Shown piece by piece: positions 45,422 to 55,030 of a stretch of DNA of 64,000 nt. Under the pieces are notes generated by a model. It did not search any database and was not told the DNA's origin. It saw only the letters and a list, made by a program, of their open reading frames with translations. The position numbers were made by a program, and so were the translations under genes. Position 1 is the first letter of the stretch. Each line of letters opens with the position of its first letter. Source of the DNA: Bradyrhizobium sp. BTAi1 (GTDB lineage Bacteria; Pseudomonadota; Alphaproteobacteria; Rhizobiales; Xanthobacteraceae); assembly GCF_000015165.1 (NCBI RefSeq), contig NC_009475.1, positions 62,001 to 126,000 of the forward strand, written 5' to 3'.

Positions 45422-45835
45422 TCAGAGTCCGGCGTGATCCGCCTTGTCGGGAGCCGCGGCGTGCCGCTGCCAAGGCCAACGGCCCTCGATTTCGATTTGA
45501 AGCGAGAAGCTTAGGAACGTGCGGATCACAATGATCAGCGCGAGGATGCCAAGCCGGTCGAACGATGGCACGATTGCGACCATCCCGATGATATCGGCGG
45601 CAATCAGGAATTCCAAGCCCAGCAAAATGCCACGGCCGAGGATGGCGCGATAGGAACCAAACGCGGCGACGAATTCCCCATGCCGCAGTTCGCCGAACGA
45701 CCATGCGGTCGCAACGACGACGCCGCAGATGATCACCACCACCCCAAGCAGCTCGACGATCGAAGCCGTCCAATGAAGCCCGTGCAATATGGCGCGTTGA
45801 GTCTGCTCCGCGAACATCGCTTCCGAGGTGATCAT
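45422..45835 (-). CDS. DUF1622 family membrane protein
   Basis: 137 residues with three hydrophobic helices (IVELLGVVVIICGVVVATAW, GRGILLGLEFLIAADIIG and LGILALIIVIRTFLSFSLQI). The last carries the conserved RTFLSFSLQIEIEGRWPWQ of DUF1622. Function unknown. Followed by no gene on the same strand before the IS3 element. It ends 57 bp before the stop-proximal end of the OpgC-like gene. Confidence 0.85.
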   Translation of the reverse strand: MITSEAMFAEQTQRAILHGLHWTASIVELLGVVVIICGVVVATAWSFGELRHGEFVAAFGSYRAILGRGILLGLEFLIAADIIGMVAIVPSFDRLGILALIIVIRTFLSFSLQIEIEGRWPWQRHAAAPDKADHAGL

Positions 45836-45891
45836 CCTTGCCTCACCACATGCCTCCGAATTGAGAACCCGACTTCATCCTCCGACCTGGC

Positions 45892-47154
45892 TTATGGCTC
45901 GCCGCCGACTGCACGTTGCGTCATTTTTGCGCCGGAAGACAAGCTCTTGTCGATATCCTTCGACCAGGTTCGATAGTAAGCAATGATCGTAATGATCCAC
46001 AGGCCCGCGACGCCGACCACGAGCTGCGCCAGAACCCCCTCTGAACCGTACTCCAACACAAAATGCGCGATAAACGACAGGAATAGGCCGACGCAAAAGA
46101 CGGGCAGTGACTGCTGACCGCATCTGATGAGCGGCTTGAAGATCGGCCACTTCAGGCCCGGCCAGTCGATCGGAATGAGCGAAACTACGATGAACACCAG
46201 GCTCGCCAAATGGATCACGCGATAGGGAGCGAGATTGGTCTTGTCGTTCGGAATGAACGCTCTGGCAATGATCTCAGGAACGAACCGCTGCAATTCGGGA
46301 ATGCGTTCTGCCAGAGTAACGGCAAGAGCGAACAGAACGAAGGCGGTACTCAGGACATAGAGAATGCGATTTTGCAGGATTGCCCGACTTGCCGCAGCGC
46401 CGCCGAGGGCGAGCCAGGCTCCGAACACAAAGACCAACTGCCAGGCAAACGGATTGAAGTACCAGACTCCGGCGGGATACGACGCAAAATTCCAGCTATA
46501 ATGACGAGCGGCGAGATACAAGCCGATTGATCCGATCATCACCGCATTGCGCCATCGCATCATGAACCAAAGGACAATCGGGAACGCAGCCATCAACACG
46601 ATATAGAGAGGTAGAACGTCGAGATTGAGCGGCTTGAACTTGAGCACCAGGCCTTGAGCGAGGGTCTCGACGGGAAAGTTCATCAGGGGCGCAACGTTGA
46701 ATTGATCCATGAGATGCGGATCATCGAACCTATGAGCAAGGTAATGGACCGCAGTAAGGTATATGAGGAACAGCAGCAAATGGGCGACATAGAGCTGCCA
46801 GACTCGGCGCAACAGTCTCGTCGCGCCGATCACAAAGCCGTGCTCCATCATCATCTTGCCGAAAACGAAAGTCGCCGTGTAGCCGGAGATTAGCACGAAA
46901 AGATCGGCCCCATCGCTGAAACCGTAGTTTCGCGTCGTGAACCAGACAAGCACCGTATCCGGAATATGCCCCAAAAAAATCAGCCAATTCGCAAGACCAC
47001 GAAACAGATCCAAGCGGACGTCGCGCTGTGACTTCGGCAGCACAGATCGAACGGTGATGGTTTCCCAAACCCGCTGCCGCACAAAAACGGCAATCTGCAG
47101 AGTCCAGCCGGGCGCGCGGCCAGTGGTCTCGTCAGCCAATGTTGCTTCCTCCAT
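45892..47154 (-). CDS. OpgC-like acyltransferase membrane protein
   Basis: 420 residues from Met 47154. An in-frame ATG at 47229 would overlap the upstream gene more. About ten membrane helices follow a cytoplasmic RDVRLDLFRGLANWLIFLGH, the OpgC/acyltransferase-3 start with a catalytic His. OpgC adds succinyl groups to periplasmic glucans. Other marks are GFSDGADLFVLISGYTATFV and CGQQSLPVFCVGLFLSF. The gene overlaps by 23 bp the end of the VTT-domain gene, so they are co-transcribed. Confidence 0.88.
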   Translation of the reverse strand: MEEATLADETTGRAPGWTLQIAVFVRQRVWETITVRSVLPKSQRDVRLDLFRGLANWLIFLGHIPDTVLVWFTTRNYGFSDGADLFVLISGYTATFVFGKMMMEHGFVIGATRLLRRVWQLYVAHLLLFLIYLTAVHYLAHRFDDPHLMDQFNVAPLMNFPVETLAQGLVLKFKPLNLDVLPLYIVLMAAFPIVLWFMMRWRNAVMIGSIGLYLAARHYSWNFASYPAGVWYFNPFAWQLVFVFGAWLALGGAAASRAILQNRILYVLSTAFVLFALAVTLAERIPELQRFVPEIIARAFIPNDKTNLAPYRVIHLASLVFIVVSLIPIDWPGLKWPIFKPLIRCGQQSLPVFCVGLFLSFIAHFVLEYGSEGVLAQLVVGVAGLWIITIIAYYRTWSKDIDKSLSSGAKMTQRAVGGEP

Positions 47155-47806
47155 TTCTGATGACGTCTTTCTGCGTCGTCGACGGAGACGACCCGATTCG
47201 CATCTTACGACTGATCGCCATGCCGGCAACTATCAAGGTATGCAGTCGAACTGAGCGAGGGCGGTTCAATGGCATCGAGCGGTCGGTGAGGAAGTGAAAG
47301 GCCTCCGGGAATCGAACGGTGATGTAGGCGTAGGCCAAATATTTGAAGATCTTGCCGGCGACAATGGCGACAAAGACGTCCGGTATCGGCAGCCGATAGA
47401 TTCCGGCCACAGCGAGCATCGGCAGCTTGGGGATCGGGAGCGGCACGGCCATCAGTCCGAATATCGCGAACAGGCCATATTGCGACAGCCAATCGGCCGC
47501 CTGCAACCAGGCTCGCGATCCGGCAAGTTCGGGGTAGCGCTCAATCAAGATGTTCCAGCCAATATGATGAAAGGCGAGATAGAAGCCGAGGGACGCGATG
47601 GCGCTCGCGACGGCCGCGATGGACGCACTCACGATCCAGCGGCGCCGGCAGGCCAAAGAGGCGACGACGACCAACCCCTCTACAGGGACGGTCATCGAAA
47701 GAGTTGAGAGGAACGCCGCCAATCCGACCAGAGGAACAAACGAACTGCGCTCGGCCTGCGTGAGAATCATCCGGATGATCTTGTGCGTGGTCGCGTGAAC
47801 AATCAT
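47132..47806 (-). CDS. VTT/DedA-like membrane protein
   Basis: 224 residues with four to five helices. Marks are MTVPVEGLVVVASLACRRRW, FGLMAVPLPIPKLPMLAVAG and FVAIVAGKIFKYLAYAYITV, which resemble the YqaA/VTT (SNARE-associated) group with its Pro and Gly re-entrant loops. The likely role is lipid or small-molecule handling in the inner membrane, known only for relatives. Start at ATG 47806. A FixK-like box lies about 185 bp upstream. Confidence 0.7.
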   Translation of the reverse strand: MIVHATTHKIIRMILTQAERSSFVPLVGLAAFLSTLSMTVPVEGLVVVASLACRRRWIVSASIAAVASAIASLGFYLAFHHIGWNILIERYPELAGSRAWLQAADWLSQYGLFAIFGLMAVPLPIPKLPMLAVAGIYRLPIPDVFVAIVAGKIFKYLAYAYITVRFPEAFHFLTDRSMPLNRPRSVRLHTLIVAGMAISRKMRIGSSPSTTQKDVIRNGGSNIG

Positions 47807-48332
47807 TCGGCCTCCATCACCAAAAATCAGGCGCGGCTCGGGTACGTTTTCTGACAGCTCGCCGCAGCGGAGGCATGAAGCGTGTTAGTCCCTGGTTGTG
47901 AATTTGGTGAACTTCTCTTCTGCCGGTCGTTATGGACCGGCGATCAACGCGGTCATCGGCTGATATATTCCAGTCTGATGGCTGCTGAGCTTGATTTACA
48001 TCAAAATTCAGAGGCCAAACGTGGTCTTACGCTCGGGTCCGAATACTCGATTCTGATACGACCAACGGCCATCACAACAGCGGCGGTTCGAAGACAACTG
48101 CCCGCCACATGGGACCGAAACAAACGAATGCGGTTTTCTGCAGCGGCTTTGCACATGGGAGCCGCTACAGGCCCCAAGCACTCGGTATCTTTCATCACGG
48201 CTGAGAACGCCGCCTCAATCTTCGGCCGGATCATTGCTGAGCCGTCTTTGTCAGCCCGATCGGCATTTGAGTGCCGATTCCCCAGCGCATTCGACGCTAC
48301 CCCCTAAAAAGCGAATTTAGACACATCAAAAG
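47807..48332. other. Intergenic with a FixK/FNR box, no sure gene
   Basis: A 141-codon open frame (47882-48307, plus) has no signal peptide, domain or ribosome site I can support. It contains the FixK-like box at 47991. A promoter for the VTT gene or for a small RNA could sit here. Confidence 0.35.
47991..48004. promoter_or_regulatory. FixK/FNR box
   Basis: TTGATTTACATCAA is a perfect TTGAT-N4-ATCAA palindrome. The nearest supported start is the VTT-like gene (47806, minus) 185 bp away. On the plus side no gene starts before 48773. Confidence 0.65.
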
Positions 48333-48365
48333 CTGACAGCCCGGATGCCTTGTCCGGGCTGTCAG
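48333..48365 (-). terminator. Rho-independent-type terminator
   Basis: CTGACAGCCCGGA and TCCGGGCTGTCAG form a perfect 13-bp stem around a 7-base loop. Read on the minus strand it is followed by CTTTTG and lies 17 bp past the stop of the gene ending at 48382. Confidence 0.75.
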
Positions 48366-48381
48366 GAAAGCACACAAACGA

Positions 48382-48711
48382 TTACTTGGAGCCGGAGGGC
48401 GGCGCCGCGTTCGGATTCGCCGGCGCGGTGGTACCGGTCGTCGCCGAATTCGAATCGCTCGTTGTGCCGCCCATCCGGCCATGCTCTTTCATCATTTCCT
48501 TGCCCATTTTGCTGTGCTCCGTTCCCTCGTGCATCATGCGCTGGCCCATGCCCGGACCCGGCTGGGCGGGGGTGGTTTGCTGAGCAGGTGCGCTTTGTTG
48601 AGTCTGGGTATCCGGCGCCTGCTGTTGTGCCGAAGCTGCTCCCGAGAACCCTAAGGTAAGGGCAAAGCCTAAGGCTGCCGCAAAGCGTTTTTGATCGATC
48701 GTCCTCATCAT
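48382..48711 (-). CDS. Small secreted Met/Gln/Pro-rich protein
   Basis: 109 residues from ATG 48711, which has GGAGA 4-8 bp upstream. Earlier in-frame starts are unlikely. The signal peptide (RFAAALGFALTLGFSGAASA) ends before QQQAPDTQTQ. A Gln/Pro/Thr-rich linker is followed by a Met/His-containing stretch (GMGQRMMHEGTEHSKMGKEM) and a Ser/Thr/Pro tail. Such Met-rich periplasmic proteins may bind copper(I). A strong terminator follows. No family recognised. Confidence 0.7.
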   Translation of the reverse strand: MMRTIDQKRFAAALGFALTLGFSGAASAQQQAPDTQTQQSAPAQQTTPAQPGPGMGQRMMHEGTEHSKMGKEMMKEHGRMGGTTSDSNSATTGTTAPANPNAAPPSGSK

Positions 48712-48772
48712 GTTCTCCATATGGTTTCGCAACCAGTTGTGATGACTAGCTAGCTTGAGGAGGCTACTGCGA

Positions 48773-48940
48773 TTGACCGACGGCAATTTGACTAATCTCA
48801 AAGAACTGAAGGTTCCACACCACATGGCGAAGAAAGAGAGCACGGGCTCGAAGAGCCGGTCGGGCAGCAGCAGCCACCACTATGGTGGTGGACCCAAGAC
48901 CGATGTGCCGCATCACATGGGGCCCAAGAAAGAGCGGTGA
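48773..48940 (+). CDS. Short PHHMG-repeat peptide lacking a signal sequence
   Basis: 55 codons if a TTG at 48773, with AGGAGG 8 bp upstream, is the start. It carries ELKVPHHMAKKESTGSKSRS, then HHYGGGPKTDVPHHMGPKKE. Both units, the linker and the downstream DNA match the secreted repeat protein at 20644-20895, but the signal peptide is missing. It may be a truncated paralogue or a cytoplasmic form. Its stop faces the metallo-beta-lactamase gene, as in the other copy. Confidence 0.5.
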   Translation: MTDGNLTNLKELKVPHHMAKKESTGSKSRSGSSSHHYGGGPKTDVPHHMGPKKER

Positions 48941-49054
48941 TTGCACTGTGGTGATCCGGCACCCTGAATTGCTGGTCACCCCTCCGGGGTGCCGATCCCG
49001 ATAGATGCGGCTTCAAGGACATGCTCAGTTCGAGAATCATACGAACGACCAACG

Positions 49055-50419
49055 TCAGTTCAGCGTTGCCTCCTGGCATTGCTCAGGTACGACACAGGTC
49101 CATCCCAATTCCTTCGTGATTCGGCTCTGCAGAGCATGCGCGGCGCGCAGCTCACCGTGGGTGATAAAGGTTCGACTCGGAGCGATCCGTCCACTCTTAA
49201 GCCATCCGAGCATTTCGTCGGCGTCGGCGTGAGCGGACAGGGCGTCGATGTTGCGAACATCGGCGACGATCGGGACATCCTGGCCGTGGATCCGAATGGT
49301 TCTGGCACCTGAAATCATCGCCGCCCCCCGTGTGCCCTCGGCCTGATACCCGGCGAAGAGAACCGTGTTCTTCGGGTCCGGCGCGAAGCGTCGCAAATGG
49401 TGGAGCACGCGCCCGCCGGTTGCCATGCCGCTGGCGGAAATGATGACCTTTGGAACAGGACTATCGCTCAAACGCTTCGAGTCTTCGACTGAGCGGATAT
49501 AGGTCGCAACGGCGCACGCTCTCTTGCACTCATCGTAGGAGAGCTTTTGATCGGTCTTGAATTTGCAGAATATCTCGCTGGCATCGACTGCCATCGGGCT
49601 ATCGAGAAAGATCGGGACATTGCTTAGGCCGCCGGCCAATTTGATGCGTTCAAAATAGTAGAGCAGCGCCTGAGCACGGCCAACGGCAAATGCTGGAATG
49701 ACGACTGTGCCACCGCGTTTCGTCGTCGCGCCGACGACTTCTTCTATCGCGCGTTGAGGATCGACTTTAGGGTGTGAGCGATCGCCATAGGTCGATTCGA
49801 CGATCAGATAATCTCCTTTTACCAACGGTTCGGGCTCGAACATGATGGGATCATCGTGCCGGCCCAAGTCGCCTGAGAATGCGACCGACGTTCGCTCCCA
49901 CTCAAGTTCGACCGAGGCGGCTCCGAGGATGTGACCGGCACGCCGAAGTACCAGGTTTCCACCGCCAGGTAACTCGCAGTCAGCATGGAAGGATATCGGC
50001 CTTAGCAGGCGTAAGGCCGCTTCCGCGTCCTTCACCGTGTAAAGCGGAAGAGCAGGCTTTTGTCTGGAGAACCCGCGCTTACTGGCATATTTCGCATCCT
50101 GCTCTTGCAGATGCCCGGAGTCTCGCAGCAGCACCTCGCAAAGGGCGGCCGTCGCCTCGGAGCATAGGATCATTCCATTAAATCCCTGCTTGACCAGCAG
50201 AGGGAGCGCGCCGGAATGATCAAGGTGGGCATGGGTCAGGACAACAGCCGAGATGCCGGCAGGCTCTACCGCGAATCTCTTCCAGTTCATCTCTCGAAGA
50301 GTGCGGCCTCCCTGAAAGAGGCCGCAGTCGATGAGAAGCCGATGAGATATTGATTCAAGAAGATATTTTGAGCCTGTAACCGTTCCGGCCCCGCCGAGAA
50401 AAGACAACTTCAGGCCCAT
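49055..50419 (-). CDS. Metallo-beta-lactamase/beta-CASP RNase (Ysh1/CPSF-like)
   Basis: 454 residues from ATG 50419, which follows an AGGGGG site and starts the family fold (MGLKLSFLGGAGTVTGSKYL). The open frame continues to 50734 without similarity. The zinc site is seen as THAHLDHSGALP, then GDLGRHDDPIM and STYGDRSHP. The beta-CASP region has PAFAVGRAQALLYY, DSPMAVDASEIF, SASGMATGGRVLHH and SAHADADEM. Relatives process RNA. It shares its upstream region with the LOG gene. An almost identical 3' copy lies at 19051-19723. Confidence 0.92.
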   Translation of the reverse strand: MGLKLSFLGGAGTVTGSKYLLESISHRLLIDCGLFQGGRTLREMNWKRFAVEPAGISAVVLTHAHLDHSGALPLLVKQGFNGMILCSEATAALCEVLLRDSGHLQEQDAKYASKRGFSRQKPALPLYTVKDAEAALRLLRPISFHADCELPGGGNLVLRRAGHILGAASVELEWERTSVAFSGDLGRHDDPIMFEPEPLVKGDYLIVESTYGDRSHPKVDPQRAIEEVVGATTKRGGTVVIPAFAVGRAQALLYYFERIKLAGGLSNVPIFLDSPMAVDASEIFCKFKTDQKLSYDECKRACAVATYIRSVEDSKRLSDSPVPKVIISASGMATGGRVLHHLRRFAPDPKNTVLFAGYQAEGTRGAAMISGARTIRIHGQDVPIVADVRNIDALSAHADADEMLGWLKSGRIAPSRTFITHGELRAAHALQSRITKELGWTCVVPEQCQEATLN

Positions 50420-50576
50420 TCCGTCCCCCTTTAAGTCATTAGTTTGGTGCTCTGACTGATCCGACGCGTTGTTCATGCTTCCGGCCGCACCAGCGGCCAG
50501 ACCAATCTCAGTACACGTCAGAGGCGGTGCGCCCCCTAACGGCTTAAGGAGAATAGGAGGGACTTTCGTAGGCTTA

Positions 50577-50590
50577 TTGATCCAGCGCAA
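50577..50590. promoter_or_regulatory. FixK/FNR-like box between divergent MBL and LOG genes
   Basis: TTGATCCAGCGCAA fits TTGA-N6-GCAA, a variant seen in FixK-type sites. It ends 24 bp before the first LOG-family start (50614, plus) and lies 158 bp from the metallo-beta-lactamase start. Confidence 0.5.
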
Positions 50591-50613
50591 CAACCCTCTC
50601 GACAGGAAGAATA

Positions 50614-51537
50614 ATGAAATCCGCAACTTGTGAAGCGGGTGCTGTAATGGACGACCAGCCGGGAACGCCCACGGAAACCTTGCCGCTCTCGAACACCGAG
50701 CAGACGCGCTCACGCGCGTATTCCCTGGCGGCACTCGATCAAGACTTCCTGCTTGGCGACTCCATGCGTGGCGTGCGGTTCATGCTGGAATACGAAAAGG
50801 CGGAGGAGTTTCTGAGGTCGTGGGGTGTACGGTCGACCATCGTGGTCTTTGGATCGGCACGTGTTCGAGAGAACGGGCCGTCACGGCACGCAAGATGGTA
50901 CAGAGAAGCACGCTCGTTCGCGCGCTTGGCTTCCGAACGTGGAGGCGCTCTGACCTCGAACGATGGCGTCCGCGACAACGTCATTGCGACCGGAGGCGGT
51001 CCGGGGATTATGGAGGCCGCAAACCGAGGAGCAACCGAAGCGGGAGCGCCTTCCATCGGCTTCAATATCACCCTGCCGCAGGAGCAGCAGCCCAATCCTT
51101 ATTCCACGCCGGAACTCACGTTTCAGTTTCATTATTTCGCAATGCGAAAGATGCACTTGGCCATGCGCGCAAATGCGCTTGTCGCATTCCCGGGAGGATT
51201 TGGCACGTTTGACGAACTATTCGAAATCCTGACCTTGAGGCAGACGAAAAAGTCGCCAGCCATCCCAATCGTGCTGTTCGACGAGCAATATTGGCGCTCT
51301 GCCGTCAATTTTGAAGCGTTAATTGAGAGCGGCACGATCGACAGATCGGAATGCGATCTTTTCCGCTTCGCCGAAACAGCGGAAGATATATGGTCGAAGC
51401 TGCTTTCTTGCGGACTTGGCGTGCCGGGTCTTTCCTGTAAGGCCTCGCATTTTAGTCATGTCAAAGCCTCGGATTCCGCCCTTCGGCAAACCCTCGGCGG
51501 CAGTTCAGTCGCCTCATCACGCGGGCCTTCATCGTGA
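50614..51537 (+). CDS. LOG-family (TIGR00730) Rossmann-fold protein
   Basis: 307 residues; a second Met at 50647 is also possible. The core has STIVVFGSARVRENG, then IATGGGPGIMEAANRGATEA and the nucleotide motif PGGFGTFDELFEILTL. Proteins with GGGxGxM and PGGxGTxxE are LOG-type phosphoribohydrolases that release cytokinin-like bases or act on AMP. The last ~40 residues are Ser-rich and not part of the fold. FixK-like box close upstream. Confidence 0.9.
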   Translation: MKSATCEAGAVMDDQPGTPTETLPLSNTEQTRSRAYSLAALDQDFLLGDSMRGVRFMLEYEKAEEFLRSWGVRSTIVVFGSARVRENGPSRHARWYREARSFARLASERGGALTSNDGVRDNVIATGGGPGIMEAANRGATEAGAPSIGFNITLPQEQQPNPYSTPELTFQFHYFAMRKMHLAMRANALVAFPGGFGTFDELFEILTLRQTKKSPAIPIVLFDEQYWRSAVNFEALIESGTIDRSECDLFRFAETAEDIWSKLLSCGLGVPGLSCKASHFSHVKASDSALRQTLGGSSVASSRGPSS

Positions 51538-51790
51538 CCAGCTTCCCGTTCTTGACGGCGGTTCAACCCTACCCTCATGCCGCTTTCGCGGCTGAAATGC
51601 CTTTCCGAAACGTCACATTAATGCGGGTGGTCGATCGTCGATGTGAGATGCTACTATCTGCCACATCCTTGAAGAGCATCCACGTGACCATCGCAGCCGC
51701 CACACTTGGAGGTCGCCGTCCGTGCAGCCCGTGCACTCTCCGCGCTTCTTCTGGCGTACGTGGCACCAGTGCGCTGCACTTCTTCGATAG

Positions 51791-52662
<872 letters not shown>

Positions 52663-52808
52663 CTGCCTCGCGGAACGGATGTGCGGATGTGCTAAGGAGT
52701 CCAAATGTCTTCTTTCCCGATCGCTGCCCCCTCTTATTTGTCCGATGAATGTTTGTTTTCTGGCTAAACGAGGCACGTTGCAATGTTTGTTCAAGGCGGT
52801 AGAGGTAG

Positions 52809-53135
52809 ATGATCGGCGATAGACGAGCAGAACGGCCTCATGCGGCGCATGATCGCGAGGCGAGTGCTGACGAAGCGCTTGAAGCCGCCCGCAAGATGCC
52901 ACCCGGTCCAGAACGAAATATAGCCTTGAAGAAGGCCGGACAGCTTCGCAACGAGGCGAATGCACACGGCCGACGTCTTGCGAGGCACGTTGGGCCACCT
53001 CATTTAGGTTCAAAAAAAGTTCGACTCGCTCCGAAAACGCCGTTTCTTAGGATAAGCCCCGGGAATAACTCGCTTGAGAACTCGAAGAGGAGACCGAATG
53101 CTTGCGAAGCGAGGTGTACCCGCCGCGTCGAATGA
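52809..53135 (+). CDS. Small conserved-type protein, C-terminus uncertain
   Basis: 108 residues. Residues ~15-50 (ASADEALEAARKMPPGPERN, then IALKKAGQLRNEAN) look like a short helical motif common in small rhizobial proteins (recalled, not searched). The C-terminal ~45 residues are basic and unlike it, possibly a frameshifted tail. Starts at ATG 52809. No partner gene. Confidence 0.5.
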   Translation: MIGDRRAERPHAAHDREASADEALEAARKMPPGPERNIALKKAGQLRNEANAHGRRLARHVGPPHLGSKKVRLAPKTPFLRISPGNNSLENSKRRPNACEARCTRRVE

Positions 53136-53402
53136 GACGTCCGAGCCTGCGCTAGAATTCTCGACGGCAATCTGTCGAACGAATCTTTCGCCGCTTGATT
53201 GAATTACAAGGCAGACAATGATCTTCGGGTCATGTTGATGCACGCATCTTGGATGTAGCGCGCTTTACTCCTACTGCGTCACGGACGTCGCCATCTGCTG
53301 GATGCTGCGCCGGCGCCGCAGCATGGACATCGCGGTAAGGTTTTGATCAGTGCGCGGATTAATCGGGCGCGCATGGTTGCGATCGAGTTCGGGACGTGGC
53401 GT

Positions 53403-54686
53403 TCAGGCCGCGCGGGCGGAGCCTCTGGGTCGATAATCGTCGGGTAAGGGAGGTACCGGGACTGGCGCGGCGGAACGAGGTCCTGAGGGGGGAATCGTCG
53501 CCTGCTCGGCGATCAGGAAGCCGTAGGCTGCGATGCACAGAGTTGCGTGGTGATGGAAGCCTCGCCAGCCGCGACCCTCGTAGTGACCGAGCCCGACCTC
53601 TTGCTTGAGTTCCTGATAGTCACGCTCGATGCGCCAACGCAGCTTGGCGAGATCAACGAGCCGCTCGAAGCTGATGGTCTCCGACAGCGTGGCAAGCCAG
53701 TATTTGGTGGGCTCTGCTTCACCCTCTGGCCATTCGATCAGCAGCCATTCCGGCGACAGCTTCTCGGGGATCAGCTTGTTGTATCCGACACGGACGCGCA
53801 CACGTGCAAAGCGCGAGGATAGCCGGTCGGCCGAGCCTTCCCGCCACGTCACCGTGCGCCAGGCCTGCTTCGGTAGAGCAAGCATCACTTCCTTGGCCGA
53901 AACCAGATCGGGTTCGTCGCGTCGGCCGGTATTGTTCAGCGGCCTGTCCTTGCGCCGCGGGCCGGTGCCGGGTCGCCACATCAATGTGTTCGGCAAGATG
54001 CTGGCCACGTAGAGCACGCCCAAGGCCGTCATGCCCGCGCGTAGCCGCGAGTCGTTGCCGTAGGCCGTGTCCATCAATCCGACGCCGCGCGGCAAGCCGG
54101 CTTCGCAAGCCCAGCGTATCTGCTCCAGCGCGATCTCCGGTTTGGTCCGGAACTTGATCTCCTTCGGAACGCCCGCCTTCTTCCGGCGCGCACGATCCTT
54201 CGCCCAGGTTTCCGGCAGATACAGCCGATAAGCCACCGGAAGACTGGCGGCATGGTTGGCGATCGATAGAGACACTGCCACCTGGCAGTTGGCCTGCTTG
54301 CCGAGCTGACCGCAATATTGGTGGTGAACGCCGACCGAATGCTTGCCTTGCTTGGGGAATGACGTGTCGTCGATGATCCACGCCTCGATCGGCCCGCTCC
54401 TCTCAACCGCGGGCAGCACGATCTCGCGGACCTTGGCAAGCACGTCAGCGTCCGGCCAGGTCGCGTTACCAACAAAATGCAGCAGTGATTGGTGCTGGGC
54501 TGCCGTCCGCGCCGGGGCCGTGCGCGCCGCCATCGGCTCGACGCTCTTGCGTTCACCCGGCAGCATCAAGCCGGTGCAATAGTCACGCAGTGGCCTCATC
54601 CGCACTGCCTGACCGATCACACTTCCAAGCCCCGCTACATACGCCGTAAACCGTGCCTCGCTGCCTTCACCCTGATTGAGATCCAT
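53403..54686 (-). CDS. IS701-family transposase
   Basis: 427 residues from Met 54686; an in-frame ATG 36 bp further upstream is possible. The DDE core is seen as WIIDDTSFPKQGKHSVGVHH, then VGLMDTAYGNDSRLRAGM and LRWRIERDYQELKQEVGLGH. These match IS701/IS4-like transposases, where DDTS..K.G is diagnostic. The frame is intact. I could not find the terminal repeats by eye, so the element's borders are unset. About 250 bp to the left hold no gene. Confidence 0.92.
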   Translation of the reverse strand: MDLNQGEGSEARFTAYVAGLGSVIGQAVRMRPLRDYCTGLMLPGERKSVEPMAARTAPARTAAQHQSLLHFVGNATWPDADVLAKVREIVLPAVERSGPIEAWIIDDTSFPKQGKHSVGVHHQYCGQLGKQANCQVAVSLSIANHAASLPVAYRLYLPETWAKDRARRKKAGVPKEIKFRTKPEIALEQIRWACEAGLPRGVGLMDTAYGNDSRLRAGMTALGVLYVASILPNTLMWRPGTGPRRKDRPLNNTGRRDEPDLVSAKEVMLALPKQAWRTVTWREGSADRLSSRFARVRVRVGYNKLIPEKLSPEWLLIEWPEGEAEPTKYWLATLSETISFERLVDLAKLRWRIERDYQELKQEVGLGHYEGRGWRGFHHHATLCIAAYGFLIAEQATIPPSGPRSAAPVPVPPLPDDYRPRGSARAA

Positions 54687-54722
54687 CTGGCCCTCCGCAT
54701 GCCAAACTGTGAATCTCTTCAA

Positions 54723-55030
54723 ATATTTGATTCTCCGCCCCCGTGGGCGCGACCGAATGACTCAGTAAGATTACTCGATCAAGCAATGGTCCAACACTTA
54801 TTCGAGGAGGCCTGCCAGGCATGACGGACGCTCACGCGGCCGCCCAGCCGCATCAAAGTGAGATTGCGACAATCGAGAGGATAAGATCCGATCAGCGACT
54901 GAACACCATTCGCGCAGACACCGGTCCGCGGTCTTTGGTGCTGTAGCAATGAACTGCCGGACCATTTCAGGTCGGCGGGCCTGCTCGCTGCATTTCGATG
55001 AACGGCGGCGACTTTGCGGACTGATCTTCC
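54723..55030. other. No gene seen
   Basis: The stretch between the transposase and glgA has short frames only. It would hold one end of the IS701 element and the 3' end of the glgA transcript. Confidence 0.4.

Noticed and set aside
50420..50734. Longer metallo-beta-lactamase start
   Set aside because: The family N-terminus begins at 50419, and the extension would overlap the divergent LOG gene.
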